Of a stretch of DNA of 64,000 nucleotides, positions 6,911 to 17,014 are shown piece after piece. Position 1 is the first letter of the stretch, and each line of letters begins with the position of its first letter. Where the stretch lies: the NCBI GenBank assembly GCA_021806165.1, contig JAJZXY010000006.1:1-64000 (forward strand), in the 5' to 3' direction. The position numbers were made by a program, and so were the translations under genes. The notes under the pieces are model-generated. The model was not told where the DNA came from and ran no database searches. It saw nothing but the letters and a program-made list of their open reading frames with translations. The stretch comes from Thermoplasmata archaeon. GTDB taxonomy: Archaea; Thermoplasmatota; Thermoplasmata; Sysuiplasmatales; Sysuiplasmataceae.

Positions 6911-8653
6911 TTGGACCGATCCCAAACGAAGAGGAAACTTCAGTTGAATAAGATTGGTGCGGAAGCGGTAAGGTCCCCGGGGTACAAGTGGGTAGTCCTG
7001 TCAAACACAACCATAGCAATACTGATGGCCACCATCGATACCAGCATTGTCATAATTTCCCTTCCTTATATACTGCAGAGCATACTTCACCATCTTCCCG
7101 GAGGCACCGCGCCTGTAACCTCTGCAGCTTATGCAATCGCTACTGCAAATTCATTCATCTATGTAATCTGGTCCCTGATGGGTTATATGCTTGTCACCGC
7201 AACCCTCCTGATATTCTTCGGGAGGATTGCGGACCTGAAGGGGAGGGTGAAGATATACAATGCAGGATTTGCCATATTCACAGTGGGCTCCCTTCTTGCC
7301 GGCTTCTCAGGCATAATCATTCCCAACGGCGTTATGACCGAGGGTCTGCAGCTTGTCATGTTCAGGTTCCTTCAGGCGGTGGGAGCCGCAATGCTCTGGT
7401 CAAACTCGGCAGCCCTTCTTACGGACGCCTTCCCTCCCAACCAGCGCGGCCTTGCCCTAGGCACAAACATGGTCTCGGGTGTGGGGGGCAGCATGCTCGG
7501 CCTTGTCCTTGGCGGTGTGATCACCTCCTTCGCCAGCTGGAGGTACATATTCTTCATCAACGTCCCGATAGGCGCATTCGCAACCATCTGGGCCTACTCG
7601 AGGCTCCATGAAATTTCAACACCCACGAAATCAGAATCGCTGGATATTCCGGGGGCTGTCTTCTTCTCCCTCTCAATTGCTATGCTGCTGCTGGGCTCAA
7701 CCTTCTACACCCTGGGCGGCATGACATCGGGCACCGCGGCAGCGAGCAGCGTCCTTTACGCAACCTTCCACCCCTACATAGGATACAGCGTGATATGCTT
7801 CGCACTGGCCATTGTCCTGATGGTTCTCTTTGCAGTCAATGAAACAAGGTGGGCAAAGTATCCCCTAATGAAGTTCAGCCTGTTCAGGAAGAGAATGTTC
7901 AGCACGGGCGTCCTCTCCTCCACCCTGCTCTCGCTGGGGAGGGGAGGAATGATGTTTCTCCTTGTATTCTACCTTGAAGGCGTCAAGGGCCTCAGCGCTT
8001 TCAATGCAGGACTGTGGCTGATACCGATGAGCCTGGGCTTCCTTGCCGCCGGACCGCTGAGCGGCATCATCTCCGACAGGGTCGGCTACCGCGGTCTCAC
8101 CACCGCCGGCATAGTGATATCAGGCGCTGTCCTCCTTGCCCTTAGCGTCATACCGCAGACCATCCCTGTCGCCGAGCTGGCCGGCATACTTGCCCTTGCA
8201 GGCATCGGCGGCGGCCTGTTCGCATCGCCCAACATAGCTGCAATCATGAATTCAGTCGAAGCCAAGGACAGGGGGGTTGGCGCTGCAACAAACTCGACCA
8301 TGCTCAACGTTGCAAGCATGATGGCCATGACGCTTGCATTCGTGTTCATAGGCACAACGGTCGACGTTTCGCACTTCATAACACTCTTTGTAGGGACCAT
8401 CCACAATCTCCCGGCCTCAGAGGTCAACAGCCCGGTATATCAGGCCGCATGGACCCCGTTCATGGATTCCTTCCACAAGGTGTTCCTCGTGTTTGGATTG
8501 ATAGTGATGGCAGGCATCATACCTTCCCTGCTCAGACCAAAGATGCAGCGCGCAACAGAGGTCGTCGAAGACAAGTCGCGCGTCGAGCTGAAGGCTGGGG
8601 AGAGGACACTTCAGGCGGAAGTCCCCGAGCCTGAAACAACCAGCAGAAGCTGA
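6911..8653 (+). CDS. MFS transporter, DHA2 (14-helix drug exporter) family
   Basis: A 580-residue major facilitator, probably a proton-driven exporter of drugs or metabolites. The first helix contains the [10 protein letters not shown] motif of the EmrB/QacA group. The loop motif [11 protein letters not shown] follows helix 2, and there are about 14 hydrophobic segments. A hydrophilic tail of about 45 residues ends the protein. The substrate cannot be read from sequence. The start given is TTG 6911; another in-frame TTG is at 6944. A TTCTTATATT box lies at 6892-6901, somewhat close for a leaderless start at 6911, so the N terminus is uncertain. Confidence 0.88.
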   Translation: MDRSQTKRKLQLNKIGAEAVRSPGYKWVVLSNTTIAILMATIDTSIVIISLPYILQSILHHLPGGTAPVTSAAYAIATANSFIYVIWSLMGYMLVTATLLIFFGRIADLKGRVKIYNAGFAIFTVGSLLAGFSGIIIPNGVMTEGLQLVMFRFLQAVGAAMLWSNSAALLTDAFPPNQRGLALGTNMVSGVGGSMLGLVLGGVITSFASWRYIFFINVPIGAFATIWAYSRLHEISTPTKSESLDIPGAVFFSLSIAMLLLGSTFYTLGGMTSGTAAASSVLYATFHPYIGYSVICFALAIVLMVLFAVNETRWAKYPLMKFSLFRKRMFSTGVLSSTLLSLGRGGMMFLLVFYLEGVKGLSAFNAGLWLIPMSLGFLAAGPLSGIISDRVGYRGLTTAGIVISGAVLLALSVIPQTIPVAELAGILALAGIGGGLFASPNIAAIMNSVEAKDRGVGAATNSTMLNVASMMAMTLAFVFIGTTVDVSHFITLFVGTIHNLPASEVNSPVYQAAWTPFMDSFHKVFLVFGLIVMAGIIPSLLRPKMQRATEVVEDKSRVELKAGERTLQAEVPEPETTSRS

Positions 8654-8668
8654 TGCAGCCGACCAATG

Positions 8669-8677
8669 CTTTTATGC
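8669..8677 (+). promoter_or_regulatory. Box A promoter of purP
   Basis: GCTTTTATG is centred about 25 bases before ATG 8697, supporting a leaderless start there rather than TTG 8688. Confidence 0.55.
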
Positions 8678-8696
8678 ACAGCATCCATTGCACTTC

Positions 8697-9857
8697 ATGA
8701 CTCCCATGATCGAAAGAAGATTTGTGGAGGAGATTGCCCGGGGCTACGGCAGGAAAGTATCGATTGGCGTGATCGCCTCCCATTCCGCTCTTGACGTCCT
8801 GGACGGGGCAAGCCAGGAGGGGGTGCCCTCAACCGCTGTCACGCAGAAGGGACGTGGCGACGCATATGCGAGATACTTCAGGAAGGTCACTTCACCGGGC
8901 GGAGCAGTCCGCGGAATCGTGGACAATGTGCTGAGCCTGAACCGCTTCCCCGAAATCATGGAAGAGGTGAACAGGGTTGCGCTGCGGAAGATGAACACAG
9001 TTTTTGTGCCTAACAGATCCTTCTCATCATACTGCTCCCTGGATGATATCGAGCAGAAGTTCGACATACCTATATTCGGATCAAGGGGAATGCTGCGCAG
9101 CGAGGAGAGGGAGGAGAAGGAGAACTACTATACCCTTCTGGAGGAGGCAGGCCTCCCTTATCCTGAGAAGATAGAGAATCCAGATGACATAGATTCACTC
9201 GCAATCGTGAAACTGCACCACAAAGTGAAGAAGCTGGAAAGGGGATTCTTCACAGCTTCCAGCGGAGAGGAATACAGGAGGAAGTCACAGGAGCTGATCA
9301 GGTCTAATGTAATCACCGCTGAAGATCTTTCGACATCAAGGATTGAAAGATATGTTATAGGGCCAGTTTTCAACCTGGACTTCTTCTACTCACCCCTGCA
9401 GGAAAAGGGCGAGAAGATTGAACTCCTCGGGATAGACTGGCGCTTCGAATCATCCCTTGACGGGCACGTGCGCCTTCCGGCAGACCAGCAGCTCTCCCTG
9501 CCGCAGTCGCAGCGCATACCGGAGTACACCGTTGTGGGGCACAACAGCGCAACCATGCGCGAGTCCCTTCTCCAGGCTGCCTTCGATCTTGCGGAGAAGT
9601 TCGTAAAGGCAGCTGCGAAGAGGCATCCGCCCGGCATAATTGGGCCGTTCACCCTTCAGACATGCGTCGACAAGGACATGCACTTCTTCATCTATGATGT
9701 CGCACCGAGGATCGGCGGCGGGACCAATGTCCATGCCTGGTCCGGTCACCCCTACGCCAACATGCTCTACAACACGAACATGAGCACAGGCAGGAGAATT
9801 GCGATGGAAATCAGAGAGGCGGCGGCGCAGGAGCGGCTCGGTGAAGTCGTAACCTGA
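8697..9857 (+). CDS. purP: FAICAR synthetase PurP (ATP-grasp)
   Basis: Formate-dependent 5-formaminoimidazole-4-carboxamide ribotide synthetase, the archaeal replacement for the folate-dependent transformylase step of purine synthesis. Family blocks are IGVIASHSALDVLDGA near the N terminus, IFGSRGMLRSEE, FNLDFFYSPL, ELLGIDWRFES, IGPFTLQT and APRIGGGTNVHAWSG, covering the DUF1246 domain and the ATP-grasp/DUF1297 domain. Length (386 residues) is slightly above typical PurP (about 360). Paralogous PurP-like proteins of unclear role exist in archaea, so the assignment is strong but not certain. The last codons read EVVT before the stop; the next 225 bases hold the control region of the surface protein gene. 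Confidence 0.85.
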   Translation: MTPMIERRFVEEIARGYGRKVSIGVIASHSALDVLDGASQEGVPSTAVTQKGRGDAYARYFRKVTSPGGAVRGIVDNVLSLNRFPEIMEEVNRVALRKMNTVFVPNRSFSSYCSLDDIEQKFDIPIFGSRGMLRSEEREEKENYYTLLEEAGLPYPEKIENPDDIDSLAIVKLHHKVKKLERGFFTASSGEEYRRKSQELIRSNVITAEDLSTSRIERYVIGPVFNLDFFYSPLQEKGEKIELLGIDWRFESSLDGHVRLPADQQLSLPQSQRIPEYTVVGHNSATMRESLLQAAFDLAEKFVKAAAKRHPPGIIGPFTLQTCVDKDMHFFIYDVAPRIGGGTNVHAWSGHPYANMLYNTNMSTGRRIAMEIREAAAQERLGEVVT

Positions 9858-9965
9858 GCGCGCATCTGCGTAATTTTTACATGCCTTAATGTGTCTCGGA
9901 CGTTTGCTGCCGGGGCACTGTCCAGCTTTCGCAGCCTTCTGCGGAGGGCAGGAGGGCCGTCAATA

Positions 9966-9976
9966 ACCTTTATTAA
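9966..9976 (+). promoter_or_regulatory. Box A promoter of the PKD surface-protein gene
   Basis: CCTTTATTAAG is about 110 bases before ATG 10084 and implies an untranslated leader of roughly 85 bases, unlike the leaderless genes nearby. Confidence 0.5.
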
Positions 9977-10012
9977 GTGGTACTAGTTAGGCGGAAAAAA
10001 GTTGGCTTCGAA

Positions 10013-10026
10013 CCGTGTTGTCACGG
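10013..10026 (+). promoter_or_regulatory. Hairpin in the 5' leader of the PKD surface-protein mRNA
   Basis: CCGTG-TTGT-CACGG is a perfect 5-bp stem with a 4-base loop within the predicted leader. A GC-rich stretch (CCGGGGCCGCGG) and a good Shine-Dalgarno (GGAGG, 8 bases before ATG 10084) follow. A role in mRNA stability or translation is inference. Confidence 0.4.
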
Positions 10027-10083
10027 CAACCATTGTCTAAGTTCTTTGTTTGCCGGGGCCGCGGTAGTTCGGAGGAAATACCA

Positions 10084-13000
10084 ATGCAAAAGTGGAAACT
10101 GAAAGGAGTGGCGTCTCTGCTTGTCGTCCTGCTGCTAGCAGCTCCGGCGATAGCACTGTTTGCGCCCACAGTCGGCAACAGTATTGCTAGCAGGTCGACC
10201 GCAACCAAGGCAAGCCCCCAGGCAGCTGGCGGCAACACGTTCCAGGTCGCTCTGGTTTCCACTGTGACCGGTTCCTCGATATCACCGCCTCCCACCAACG
10301 CAAATGTGACGCTGACGAGCACGCATAACCCGTCCGTGTCATATGTGCTCAATTACACCACACTCTACTCAATTCAGGGAATTCCTGCCACCGGAGGCCT
10401 CGTGCCAGGCTACTACACAGTATCGGCCAGCGCACCCGGCTACTTCACCAGCACACTCCAGAAACCTGTTGCATTCAACAACACAGCATCCGTGACTACG
10501 CCCGACCTCGTCCTTTACAAGAAGGTGTCGACCGGAGGCGTAGCATTCTCGCAGACGGTGACCACAGCAGGCGGCGTGGCAATCCAGGGTGCGCTCGTCC
10601 AGCTTCTTGTGACCTCATGGTCCAACGGGACGGTTGTCAGCAGCTCATTCGGCGTCTACAACCAGACATATGTGAGTGGCTATACCAACTCCAGCGGCCA
10701 GGTTTCCTTCACCATATCAAATGCCTATAACTACGAGGTCATAGCCTCTGTCAACAACTCAAACACGACCCTCTCGAACTACTTCGCACCAGTAAGCTAC
10801 CGGGTGGCGGGCTCGTCTCTCGGAACCACATTCACCAACACCGCAGCACTCCCGTACGCCTTCGACCTCAGCGGCGTTGTCAGGACCAGCGGGGGAACAC
10901 TCGCAACGGGTGTATCCGCATACCTGCTCAGTTACGGGTCCACGGCACTTCCACTCCAGGTGAGATTCTTCAAGGCTTCGGTTACTGCCTATTTCTACAA
11001 CTTCTATGTCACAAACGGCACATACCTCCTTGCAGTGAACGCAAGCGGCCAGGGTTCCTTCATATCAAACGCGGTCGTCAGCGGGGCCACGACGCTCAAT
11101 ATACAGCTCGGCTCCAAGTTCAGCGCTTCCGCACCGCTCTCAAGAGCAGATGTCACCTATGCTGCAGGAACTCCGAACTGGAACTACATGAACATCAGCT
11201 ACTACCAGTCACTTGACAACGGCTCGGTCATACAGGGCGTCCCGTACGCATATGTGCCCAGCGTTGCAATGCAGGTGGCACTCGCATTCAATGACGGCTA
11301 TCCAGCCATCAATGCATCGACGATAACATCAGCCCAGAGCGCCATCGCGGCTCTCGGCCCCGAGTACACCACTACATACAGCCTTCTCAATGTCAACTCA
11401 ACCGCGTATATCGGCTCCAACACCTACACCGCTACACTTCAGGGCCTGAGGACAGGCTCGCTCTTTGCGACCAGGTCGTTCTATTACAACATAACCGACT
11501 CATACCACTCCCTTGCATCGCTCGCAGCCAACGGCACCTCCTACGGAGTGGTGATGCAGGTCAACTACAACACAACCGAGATGCAGTATGTCTATGCTGT
11601 GACAGTTCCGGAGGGCTTCCAGCTGTCCACCAACAGCAGCAGCGGCCCCTTCGGGCCTGTCAATGTGACGGGCCACACCACAATAACCATCTATGGAACC
11701 ACGACAGGCTACGGCTATGCAACAGTCTCCCTTTCAATTCTCAAGGGAAGCACACCGGTTGTAAAGGCTGCCGCCGTTACTGGCACCTACGCCTTTGCCT
11801 ACACCAAGGGCGGAGTTGTCAAGTACTACATTGTCAGGGCAGGCATGCCAATCAACTACACCGCGCAGGGCTCATATGACCCGTCCGGCGGACCGCTCCT
11901 GTATTCATGGCACTGGAGCAACAGCACAGCCCCCTCCTCATATACAAACAACACATACAGCACCGTGGTCAACCACACATATGCCAATTTCACAAGGCCC
12001 GGCATCTACGAGTATGTGACGCTCACCGCCACATCCGTGACCGGGTACTCGGCCAACACATCTATACTTGTCAGGGTGGCAAACGACACCACGCTCACTT
12101 CCTCAATAACTGTTGTGGGCAAGACAGTTTATTCCGGCAGGGTGTATGCGAACCAGAGCACGCCCATCACTGTAAACGGACTTGCATCAAAGGCATCTGT
12201 GAGCCCGGGAGACAACCAGGGCACCATTGTGTCATACAATTTCAGCTGGGGAGACGGTGCAAACAACTACACAGTGGTCAGCTACACTGCAAGCAACCTC
12301 AACACGACGCACTCATATTACTCACCAGGCAACTACACACTCAACCTCACAGTGACTGATGAGGTCGGCTTTACCGCAAAGACAAGCATCACCGTCCAGG
12401 TCAACAAGACTCTGAAGCCCATTGTCTCATTCCTTGTATACAACAGCGCGTGGAAGTCCGCGGGCGGCTCCGTCAGGGAGAACACGACGGTTCATTTCAA
12501 CGCATCTGCCACCTCTGACCCCAACTTCCCAGTCTCCGGCCTGACATTCAAGTGGGACTTCGGTGACACTCACAACACAACCAACGCATCAACGCGGGGC
12601 AACGCCCTCTACAGCAGGTACCAGAACATCACAGGCACCGCCGGGACGAATGTCTCTCACATTTACACATACATCAGCAGCACACCCATCACAGTAACGC
12701 TTACAGTGGTCGACCCGGCAGGCAACAGCGCCAGTTACACCTACAACCTGACAGTAACATCACAGCCCAGGCCCGATCTGCGCATCATCAACATAACATT
12801 TGCACCGAAGGTGTTCACACAGGGCTCCTCGGGCACGGTCAAGGTCTTCCTGATTAACATAGGGAATTCCAATGCCAACCTATCCAAGGTCACGCTCGTC
12901 GCAATCAACGCACAGAGCGGCAAGAAGACCAGCATGGGGACAATCTCCTCATTCTACAACTCGACCAACAACACGGCAGTCACATCAATAGCGCCAAACG

Positions 13001-13269
13001 AGACGGTCTACGGCACACTTCACTGGACACCCTCCAGCTTCGGCAACTTCACAGTACAGGCAAGCAGCTCTGCAGCATACCAGCTTTCCTCGCCCGACAC
13101 AACCGCTAGCCAGCCTCTGTCAATCAATCAGTCGCAGCTTCAGGTGTATGCCCTTTACATAGGCATAGTTGTCATCATAGTGGCCGTCATAGCGGTGATT
13201 GCACTGAGGAGAAGGATGCCCAAGCGCAAGGGGTACGAGAAGGGGCAGCCTCCGAGGAAGGGAAAGTAG
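10084..13269 (+). CDS. Large secreted, membrane-anchored PKD/CARDB surface protein
   Basis: A 1061-residue exported protein. It starts with a signal peptide (MQKWKLKGVASLLVVLLLAAPAIALFAP) and ends with one membrane helix followed by a basic tail (RRRMPKRK), so it is anchored with its bulk outside. The N-terminal third has carboxypeptidase-regulatory-like beta repeats (GLVPGYYTVSASAPGYF). The second half has three PKD-like domains (SYDPSGGPLLYSWHWSN; FSWGDGANN...YYSPGNYTLNLTVTD; FKWDFGDT...TLTVVDPAG), then a CARDB-type domain (PDLRIINITF...NIGNSNANL). Dozens of N-x-S/T sites suggest heavy N-glycosylation. It may be a cell-surface or adhesion protein; no enzyme domain is visible. ATG 10084 is chosen for its Shine-Dalgarno and signal peptide. 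Confidence 0.85.
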   Translation: MQKWKLKGVASLLVVLLLAAPAIALFAPTVGNSIASRSTATKASPQAAGGNTFQVALVSTVTGSSISPPPTNANVTLTSTHNPSVSYVLNYTTLYSIQGIPATGGLVPGYYTVSASAPGYFTSTLQKPVAFNNTASVTTPDLVLYKKVSTGGVAFSQTVTTAGGVAIQGALVQLLVTSWSNGTVVSSSFGVYNQTYVSGYTNSSGQVSFTISNAYNYEVIASVNNSNTTLSNYFAPVSYRVAGSSLGTTFTNTAALPYAFDLSGVVRTSGGTLATGVSAYLLSYGSTALPLQVRFFKASVTAYFYNFYVTNGTYLLAVNASGQGSFISNAVVSGATTLNIQLGSKFSASAPLSRADVTYAAGTPNWNYMNISYYQSLDNGSVIQGVPYAYVPSVAMQVALAFNDGYPAINASTITSAQSAIAALGPEYTTTYSLLNVNSTAYIGSNTYTATLQGLRTGSLFATRSFYYNITDSYHSLASLAANGTSYGVVMQVNYNTTEMQYVYAVTVPEGFQLSTNSSSGPFGPVNVTGHTTITIYGTTTGYGYATVSLSILKGSTPVVKAAAVTGTYAFAYTKGGVVKYYIVRAGMPINYTAQGSYDPSGGPLLYSWHWSNSTAPSSYTNNTYSTVVNHTYANFTRPGIYEYVTLTATSVTGYSANTSILVRVANDTTLTSSITVVGKTVYSGRVYANQSTPITVNGLASKASVSPGDNQGTIVSYNFSWGDGANNYTVVSYTASNLNTTHSYYSPGNYTLNLTVTDEVGFTAKTSITVQVNKTLKPIVSFLVYNSAWKSAGGSVRENTTVHFNASATSDPNFPVSGLTFKWDFGDTHNTTNASTRGNALYSRYQNITGTAGTNVSHIYTYISSTPITVTLTVVDPAGNSASYTYNLTVTSQPRPDLRIINITFAPKVFTQGSSGTVKVFLINIGNSNANLSKVTLVAINAQSGKKTSMGTISSFYNSTNNTAVTSIAPNETVYGTLHWTPSSFGNFTVQASSSAAYQLSSPDTTASQPLSINQSQLQVYALYIGIVVIIVAVIAVIALRRRMPKRKGYEKGQPPRKGK

Positions 13270-13314
13270 GCAGCAGGGGCAGTCAAACCTTTTACATAAA
13301 CACATTAATGTTTT

Positions 13315-15006
13315 TCACATGCTTTCCGGTGCAGCGATGCCCATGCAGCGCAGTGCGTTGCCTATGGCTATCTTCGATGCGCTGACAAGCGCCAGCCTCG
13401 AACCTATCCTGCTCTCGGGCGCCTTGAGCACAGGCACCACCCTGTAGAACTGATTGAACTCGGCTGCAACCTGCTGTGCATAGGTTGCCACCCTGTGGAC
13501 CGCCATCGATCCTGCTACATCCCTGAGCACGGAGGGGAAGAGGGCAATCTGCCTGGCAAGCCTGAGCTCGTTCTCCTCCTCATATGTGGGTTCCGGGCAG
13601 TTCCACTCCCCAGCTCTTGAAAGAATACTGCAGGCGCGCGCATGTGAATACTGCACGAACGGGGCGCTGCTTCCCTCGAAGTTGAGCGCCTCCTCCCACC
13701 TGAAAATGATCTTCTTTTCAGCCTGGAGCCTGACTATGTTGTACCTGACCGCTCCGATGCCCACTGCAGCAGCTATCGCCTCCGCCTCCTCACCCGGCAG
13801 TTCAGGCCTCCTGCTGAGCACCTCCCTGAGCGCCCTCTCCTTTGCCTCCCTGACGACGTCATCGAGTAGGACGCCAACCCCCTGGCGTGTCGACATCTTT
13901 CCCTCCTCGAGGGATACGAAAGAGTGGAAGAGGAAATCTATGCGATGCGACTCACCGAGCATCTCCAGCGTCCTGACCAGGTATTTCATCCCCAGTTTCT
14001 GATCCTCCCCCAGCACATCAACCAGCCTTCCAGCCCTGGAAAGCTTGTCCATGTGATACGCAACATCCCTTGTCGTGTAGAGGCTTGTGCCGTCAGACCT
14101 TGTGAAATAGAAACGGTCCTCCTCTCTGTCTCCATCGAGCGGGAGGTACCAGGCGCCCCCTTCCTGAGCGGCTGAAGGAAGAGCCTTTAGCCTTTCAACG
14201 ACGCGTCTCACGCTGCCGTCCTTTATCAGCTCGCTTTCGAAAACAAACCTGTCGTGGAAGACGTTTATGCTCTCAAGGCTCTCCCTTATACCGGCAAGGA
14301 CCATCTCAGCGGCCTTCCTTGTCTCGGCAATCAGCGCCGCATCACCTCTCTCGAGCCTCTGCTGTATATCCCGGATCTCTGACGCGGCACCCTCGTCCTT
14401 CTCAATTTCCTGGTTCGCCCTGATGTAATGGCGGACAAGCTCATGGTCCGGCTTTCCTCCCTCATCCCCTGCCATGTACCTCTTAAGCCCCCAGTAGAGA
14501 ACCACCACCTGCCTGCCAACGTCGTTGACGTAATATTCCGATGATATGTCCATGCCGGCCTGCCGCAGGGATCTGGTCAGCGTGTCGCCCAATATTGCAT
14601 TCCTTGTCCGCCCTATGTGCATCGGTCCGGTCGGGTTAATCGATGTGTGCTCAACAAGCATGCGCCCCCCGCCTTCCACAGACTTCCCGTATGAGTCACC
14701 CATCCGGTTCGCAGTTGCAACCGCGGATGAGGCAAGTTTCACCGGGTCAGCGCTCATGTTAAGGTATCCGCCCTTCGAGCTCACCGCAATGGTTCCGCTG
14801 ACAGATCCTGCTCCGCCCGCAAGGGCCGAGGCTATCTCCAGCGGGCTCTTCCTGAGCGTCTTGGCAAGCCGGAAGCAGGGGTAGGTGAAATCCGCGATGT
14901 CGCCGCCCGTTTCAAGCCTTGGCTCCTCCTCTACCCCGTAGAGCTGCTTCAGCATCCCTGCCGCATACGCGGACGCAGCCTCCCTGAAAGGACGATAGGG
15001 GTCCAT
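13315..15006 (-). CDS. argS: Arginyl-tRNA synthetase
   Basis: Charges tRNA-Arg. Class I synthetase of 563 residues with the N-terminal Add-1 domain, a HIGH-type motif HIGR at about 130-133 inside EHTSINPTGPMHIGRTRN, a KMSKS-like GKMSTRQG, and the C-terminal DALR anticodon-binding domain (SHARACSILSRAGEW, then AQQVAAEFNQFYRVVPVL). ATG 15006 lies two bases after the stop of the aRF1 gene, so the two translation genes are co-transcribed. No truncation is seen. Confidence 0.95.
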   Translation of the reverse strand: MDPYRPFREAASAYAAGMLKQLYGVEEEPRLETGGDIADFTYPCFRLAKTLRKSPLEIASALAGGAGSVSGTIAVSSKGGYLNMSADPVKLASSAVATANRMGDSYGKSVEGGGRMLVEHTSINPTGPMHIGRTRNAILGDTLTRSLRQAGMDISSEYYVNDVGRQVVVLYWGLKRYMAGDEGGKPDHELVRHYIRANQEIEKDEGAASEIRDIQQRLERGDAALIAETRKAAEMVLAGIRESLESINVFHDRFVFESELIKDGSVRRVVERLKALPSAAQEGGAWYLPLDGDREEDRFYFTRSDGTSLYTTRDVAYHMDKLSRAGRLVDVLGEDQKLGMKYLVRTLEMLGESHRIDFLFHSFVSLEEGKMSTRQGVGVLLDDVVREAKERALREVLSRRPELPGEEAEAIAAAVGIGAVRYNIVRLQAEKKIIFRWEEALNFEGSSAPFVQYSHARACSILSRAGEWNCPEPTYEEENELRLARQIALFPSVLRDVAGSMAVHRVATYAQQVAAEFNQFYRVVPVLKAPESRIGSRLALVSASKIAIGNALRCMGIAAPESM

Positions 15007-15008
15007 GC

Positions 15009-16241
15009 TCAGATGCCCGTCCTGTAACGCAGCACAGCCGCGAGGCCACCGAACGCGTTCAGCAGCATCTTACCCTCTTCGGATGCGTCGGATATGAGCT
15101 CTATTTCGGTCCCCATGCGCTCAGCCGTTTCGAACATCTCGTCCACAATGTCAGACTCTGATGTGAGCGACATCTGCGTCCCGCATCTGCCGCATGCAGG
15201 CGCCTCCGCCTCCTCGGACTGTATCTCGTTCTGCACATTGCCGCAGCTGCCGCATGTGTACACCCTCTCCATCTTCTTCAGTCCCTCGCTCACAAGAAGA
15301 AGTGCGACGGCCCCCATGTCCAGCGAGGCCTTCACCTCCCTGATCCCGTAGGCGGCGAGTCCTCCGTCCTGCTTCCTTAGCTCAGTCATGAATTTCTCCA
15401 CGAGCGCCTTCTGCTTCATTATGTCCAGGTCCTTCAGCTTGTCCCTGGCGTTTTCGACAAGCTCCCTGAGTCCGTATTCGTCGGTGTAACCGGTATCAAA
15501 CAGCGTGTCCACTACCTTGCTCTGGAGTTCATAATGGAGGTAGCCCTCCTTGACGAAAAAGTCCTTTGTCCCGCCGGGTCCGCCAACAAGTATTCCCTTC
15601 AGCCCCTTTATCCCGAGGAATATGGTGCTGCATGCCTCCGCAACCTCCTTGAAATACTCATTGGCAGCGATCTCGATCAGCCTTTCGAAACGGAGCGACG
15701 ACTGCCCTCCCATCCTGTGCTTGCTCGGGACGAGCGACTGCATGTTCTTCACCATTTGAATCGCCTGCCCCCTGAGGAAGCCTATGGTTGCCTCCTTCCT
15801 GTCAATGACAAGCAGGCCGAACAGATCCCTCTCCTCCAGCATCGATTTCAGCGGGTCCAGGTAAAAGCTCGAATCACACCTGTAGAGGAATGTTCCAATG
15901 GGCTCCGGCGGCTCTATGACGTGCTGCACCATTGTTGTCTGGTCGCCATTCTTCGGGATTGTGCCAACAAAGAATGCAATGCCATGATCAGGAGCGAGCA
16001 TCTTGTAGTATTTCAGGCGCGAGAGTATGGAGCTTATGGCAGACTGGACGTTCTTCCTGGTGGTTGATGACTTTATGTTGGATGACTGCGACTGCTCCTC
16101 CCTCAGGTAGTTGGCAACATCCGAGATCATCTTCCCCGCCGGTACGTAGAGGGAGATTAGCTCTGTCCCCCTGCCCTGGTAGGAGGAGATTCTCTCTATC
16201 TCCCGCCTGAAGTCATATCTCTGTCTTTCTGTTATTTCCAT
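15009..16241 (-). CDS. prf1: Peptide chain release factor aRF1
   Basis: Recognises all three stop codons and triggers peptide release. The product has 410 residues, the usual archaeal size. The codon-recognition motif NIKS is at 55-58 and the catalytic GGQ at 178-180 (HRMGGQSSLRFER). The C-terminal third contains a zinc-ribbon-like insertion (CGSCGNVQ...ACGRCG) typical of archaeal and eukaryotic RF1. ATG 16241 is chosen because a box A (TTTAGTATTAAAA on the minus strand) is about 26 bases upstream; GTG 16250 would add three residues. The gene leads an operon with argS. Confidence 0.95.
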   Translation of the reverse strand: MEITERQRYDFRREIERISSYQGRGTELISLYVPAGKMISDVANYLREEQSQSSNIKSSTTRKNVQSAISSILSRLKYYKMLAPDHGIAFFVGTIPKNGDQTTMVQHVIEPPEPIGTFLYRCDSSFYLDPLKSMLEERDLFGLLVIDRKEATIGFLRGQAIQMVKNMQSLVPSKHRMGGQSSLRFERLIEIAANEYFKEVAEACSTIFLGIKGLKGILVGGPGGTKDFFVKEGYLHYELQSKVVDTLFDTGYTDEYGLRELVENARDKLKDLDIMKQKALVEKFMTELRKQDGGLAAYGIREVKASLDMGAVALLLVSEGLKKMERVYTCGSCGNVQNEIQSEEAEAPACGRCGTQMSLTSESDIVDEMFETAERMGTEIELISDASEEGKMLLNAFGGLAAVLRYRTGI

Positions 16242-16260
16242 GTCTGTCACTTTGATTGAT

Positions 16261-16309
16261 TTTTAATACTAAAAAAAATCTCTCCTCCGGTGAAAGCACC
16301 ATTAAATGG
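16261..16309. promoter_or_regulatory. Divergent promoters of prf1 and pyrH
   Basis: The 86-base gap carries two box A elements. Minus-strand TTTAGTATTAAAA (16261-16273) lies 26 bases before prf1 ATG 16241. Plus-strand ATTAAATGG (16301-16309) lies about 24 bases before pyrH ATG 16328. Both genes look leaderless. Confidence 0.6.
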
Positions 16310-16327
16310 TAGGAAGCAGGTTGTCAA

Positions 16328-17014
16328 ATGCCAGTTGAAAAGATAGCTATCTCGATCGGAGGATCCATCCTCGTCCCGGATAACGATGACATGTCATTCA
16401 TCAAACAGCTCGCCTCTACGCTACTCGAATTACTCCCCAACTATAAATTTCTGGTTGTATGCGGCGGCGGGAAGATTGCACGCTACTACATAACAATCGG
16501 CCGTTCCCTGGGTGCCGACGAATCTTCGCTGGACGAGCTCGGAATCGAAGTCACAAGACTGAACGCGCGCCTCCTCATCACGGCACTGGGGGAAAAGGCA
16601 TACTACAAGCCTGCAGAGAGCCTGGATGAAGCCAGGCTTGCGCTGAACAGCAATCCTATAGTCGTCATGGGCGGAACGCACCCCGGCCACACAACCGATG
16701 CTGTTGCTGCAATGGGCGCCGAACGCATCAAGGCGGTCAGGCTGATCAATGCGACATCCGTTGACGGCGTCTACACCGAAGACCCAAAGGTAAATCCCCA
16801 GGCAACGAAGATCGACAGGATGTCCTACAAGGAGCTGCTCGACAAGGTCATCTATTCCAGGATGGATGCTGGCTCAAGCTTCGTGTTCGACCCTCTGGGG
16901 GCGAAGCTTATCAGCAGGAGCAAGATTCCCACAGCTGTTGTCCACGGGAGGGACATACAGCAGCTTTCCAATGCGATAAGGGGCCAGGAGTTCAAGGGAA
17001 CACTGATTACCTGA
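16328..17014 (+). CDS. pyrH: UMP kinase, archaeal type
   Basis: Phosphorylates UMP to UDP in pyrimidine nucleotide synthesis. Amino acid kinase fold of 228 residues; the first strand IAISIGGSIL carries the phosphate-binding glycines, followed by VVCGGGKIARYY. The substrate loop GGTHPGHTTDAVAA and the ATP-side block NATSVDGVYTEDPKVN are those of the archaeal subgroup, which is shorter than bacterial PyrH. The start is a leaderless ATG. The 3' end overlaps the convergent dtdA gene by 8 bases. Confidence 0.93.
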   Translation: MPVEKIAISIGGSILVPDNDDMSFIKQLASTLLELLPNYKFLVVCGGGKIARYYITIGRSLGADESSLDELGIEVTRLNARLLITALGEKAYYKPAESLDEARLALNSNPIVVMGGTHPGHTTDAVAAMGAERIKAVRLINATSVDGVYTEDPKVNPQATKIDRMSYKELLDKVIYSRMDAGSSFVFDPLGAKLISRSKIPTAVVHGRDIQQLSNAIRGQEFKGTLIT

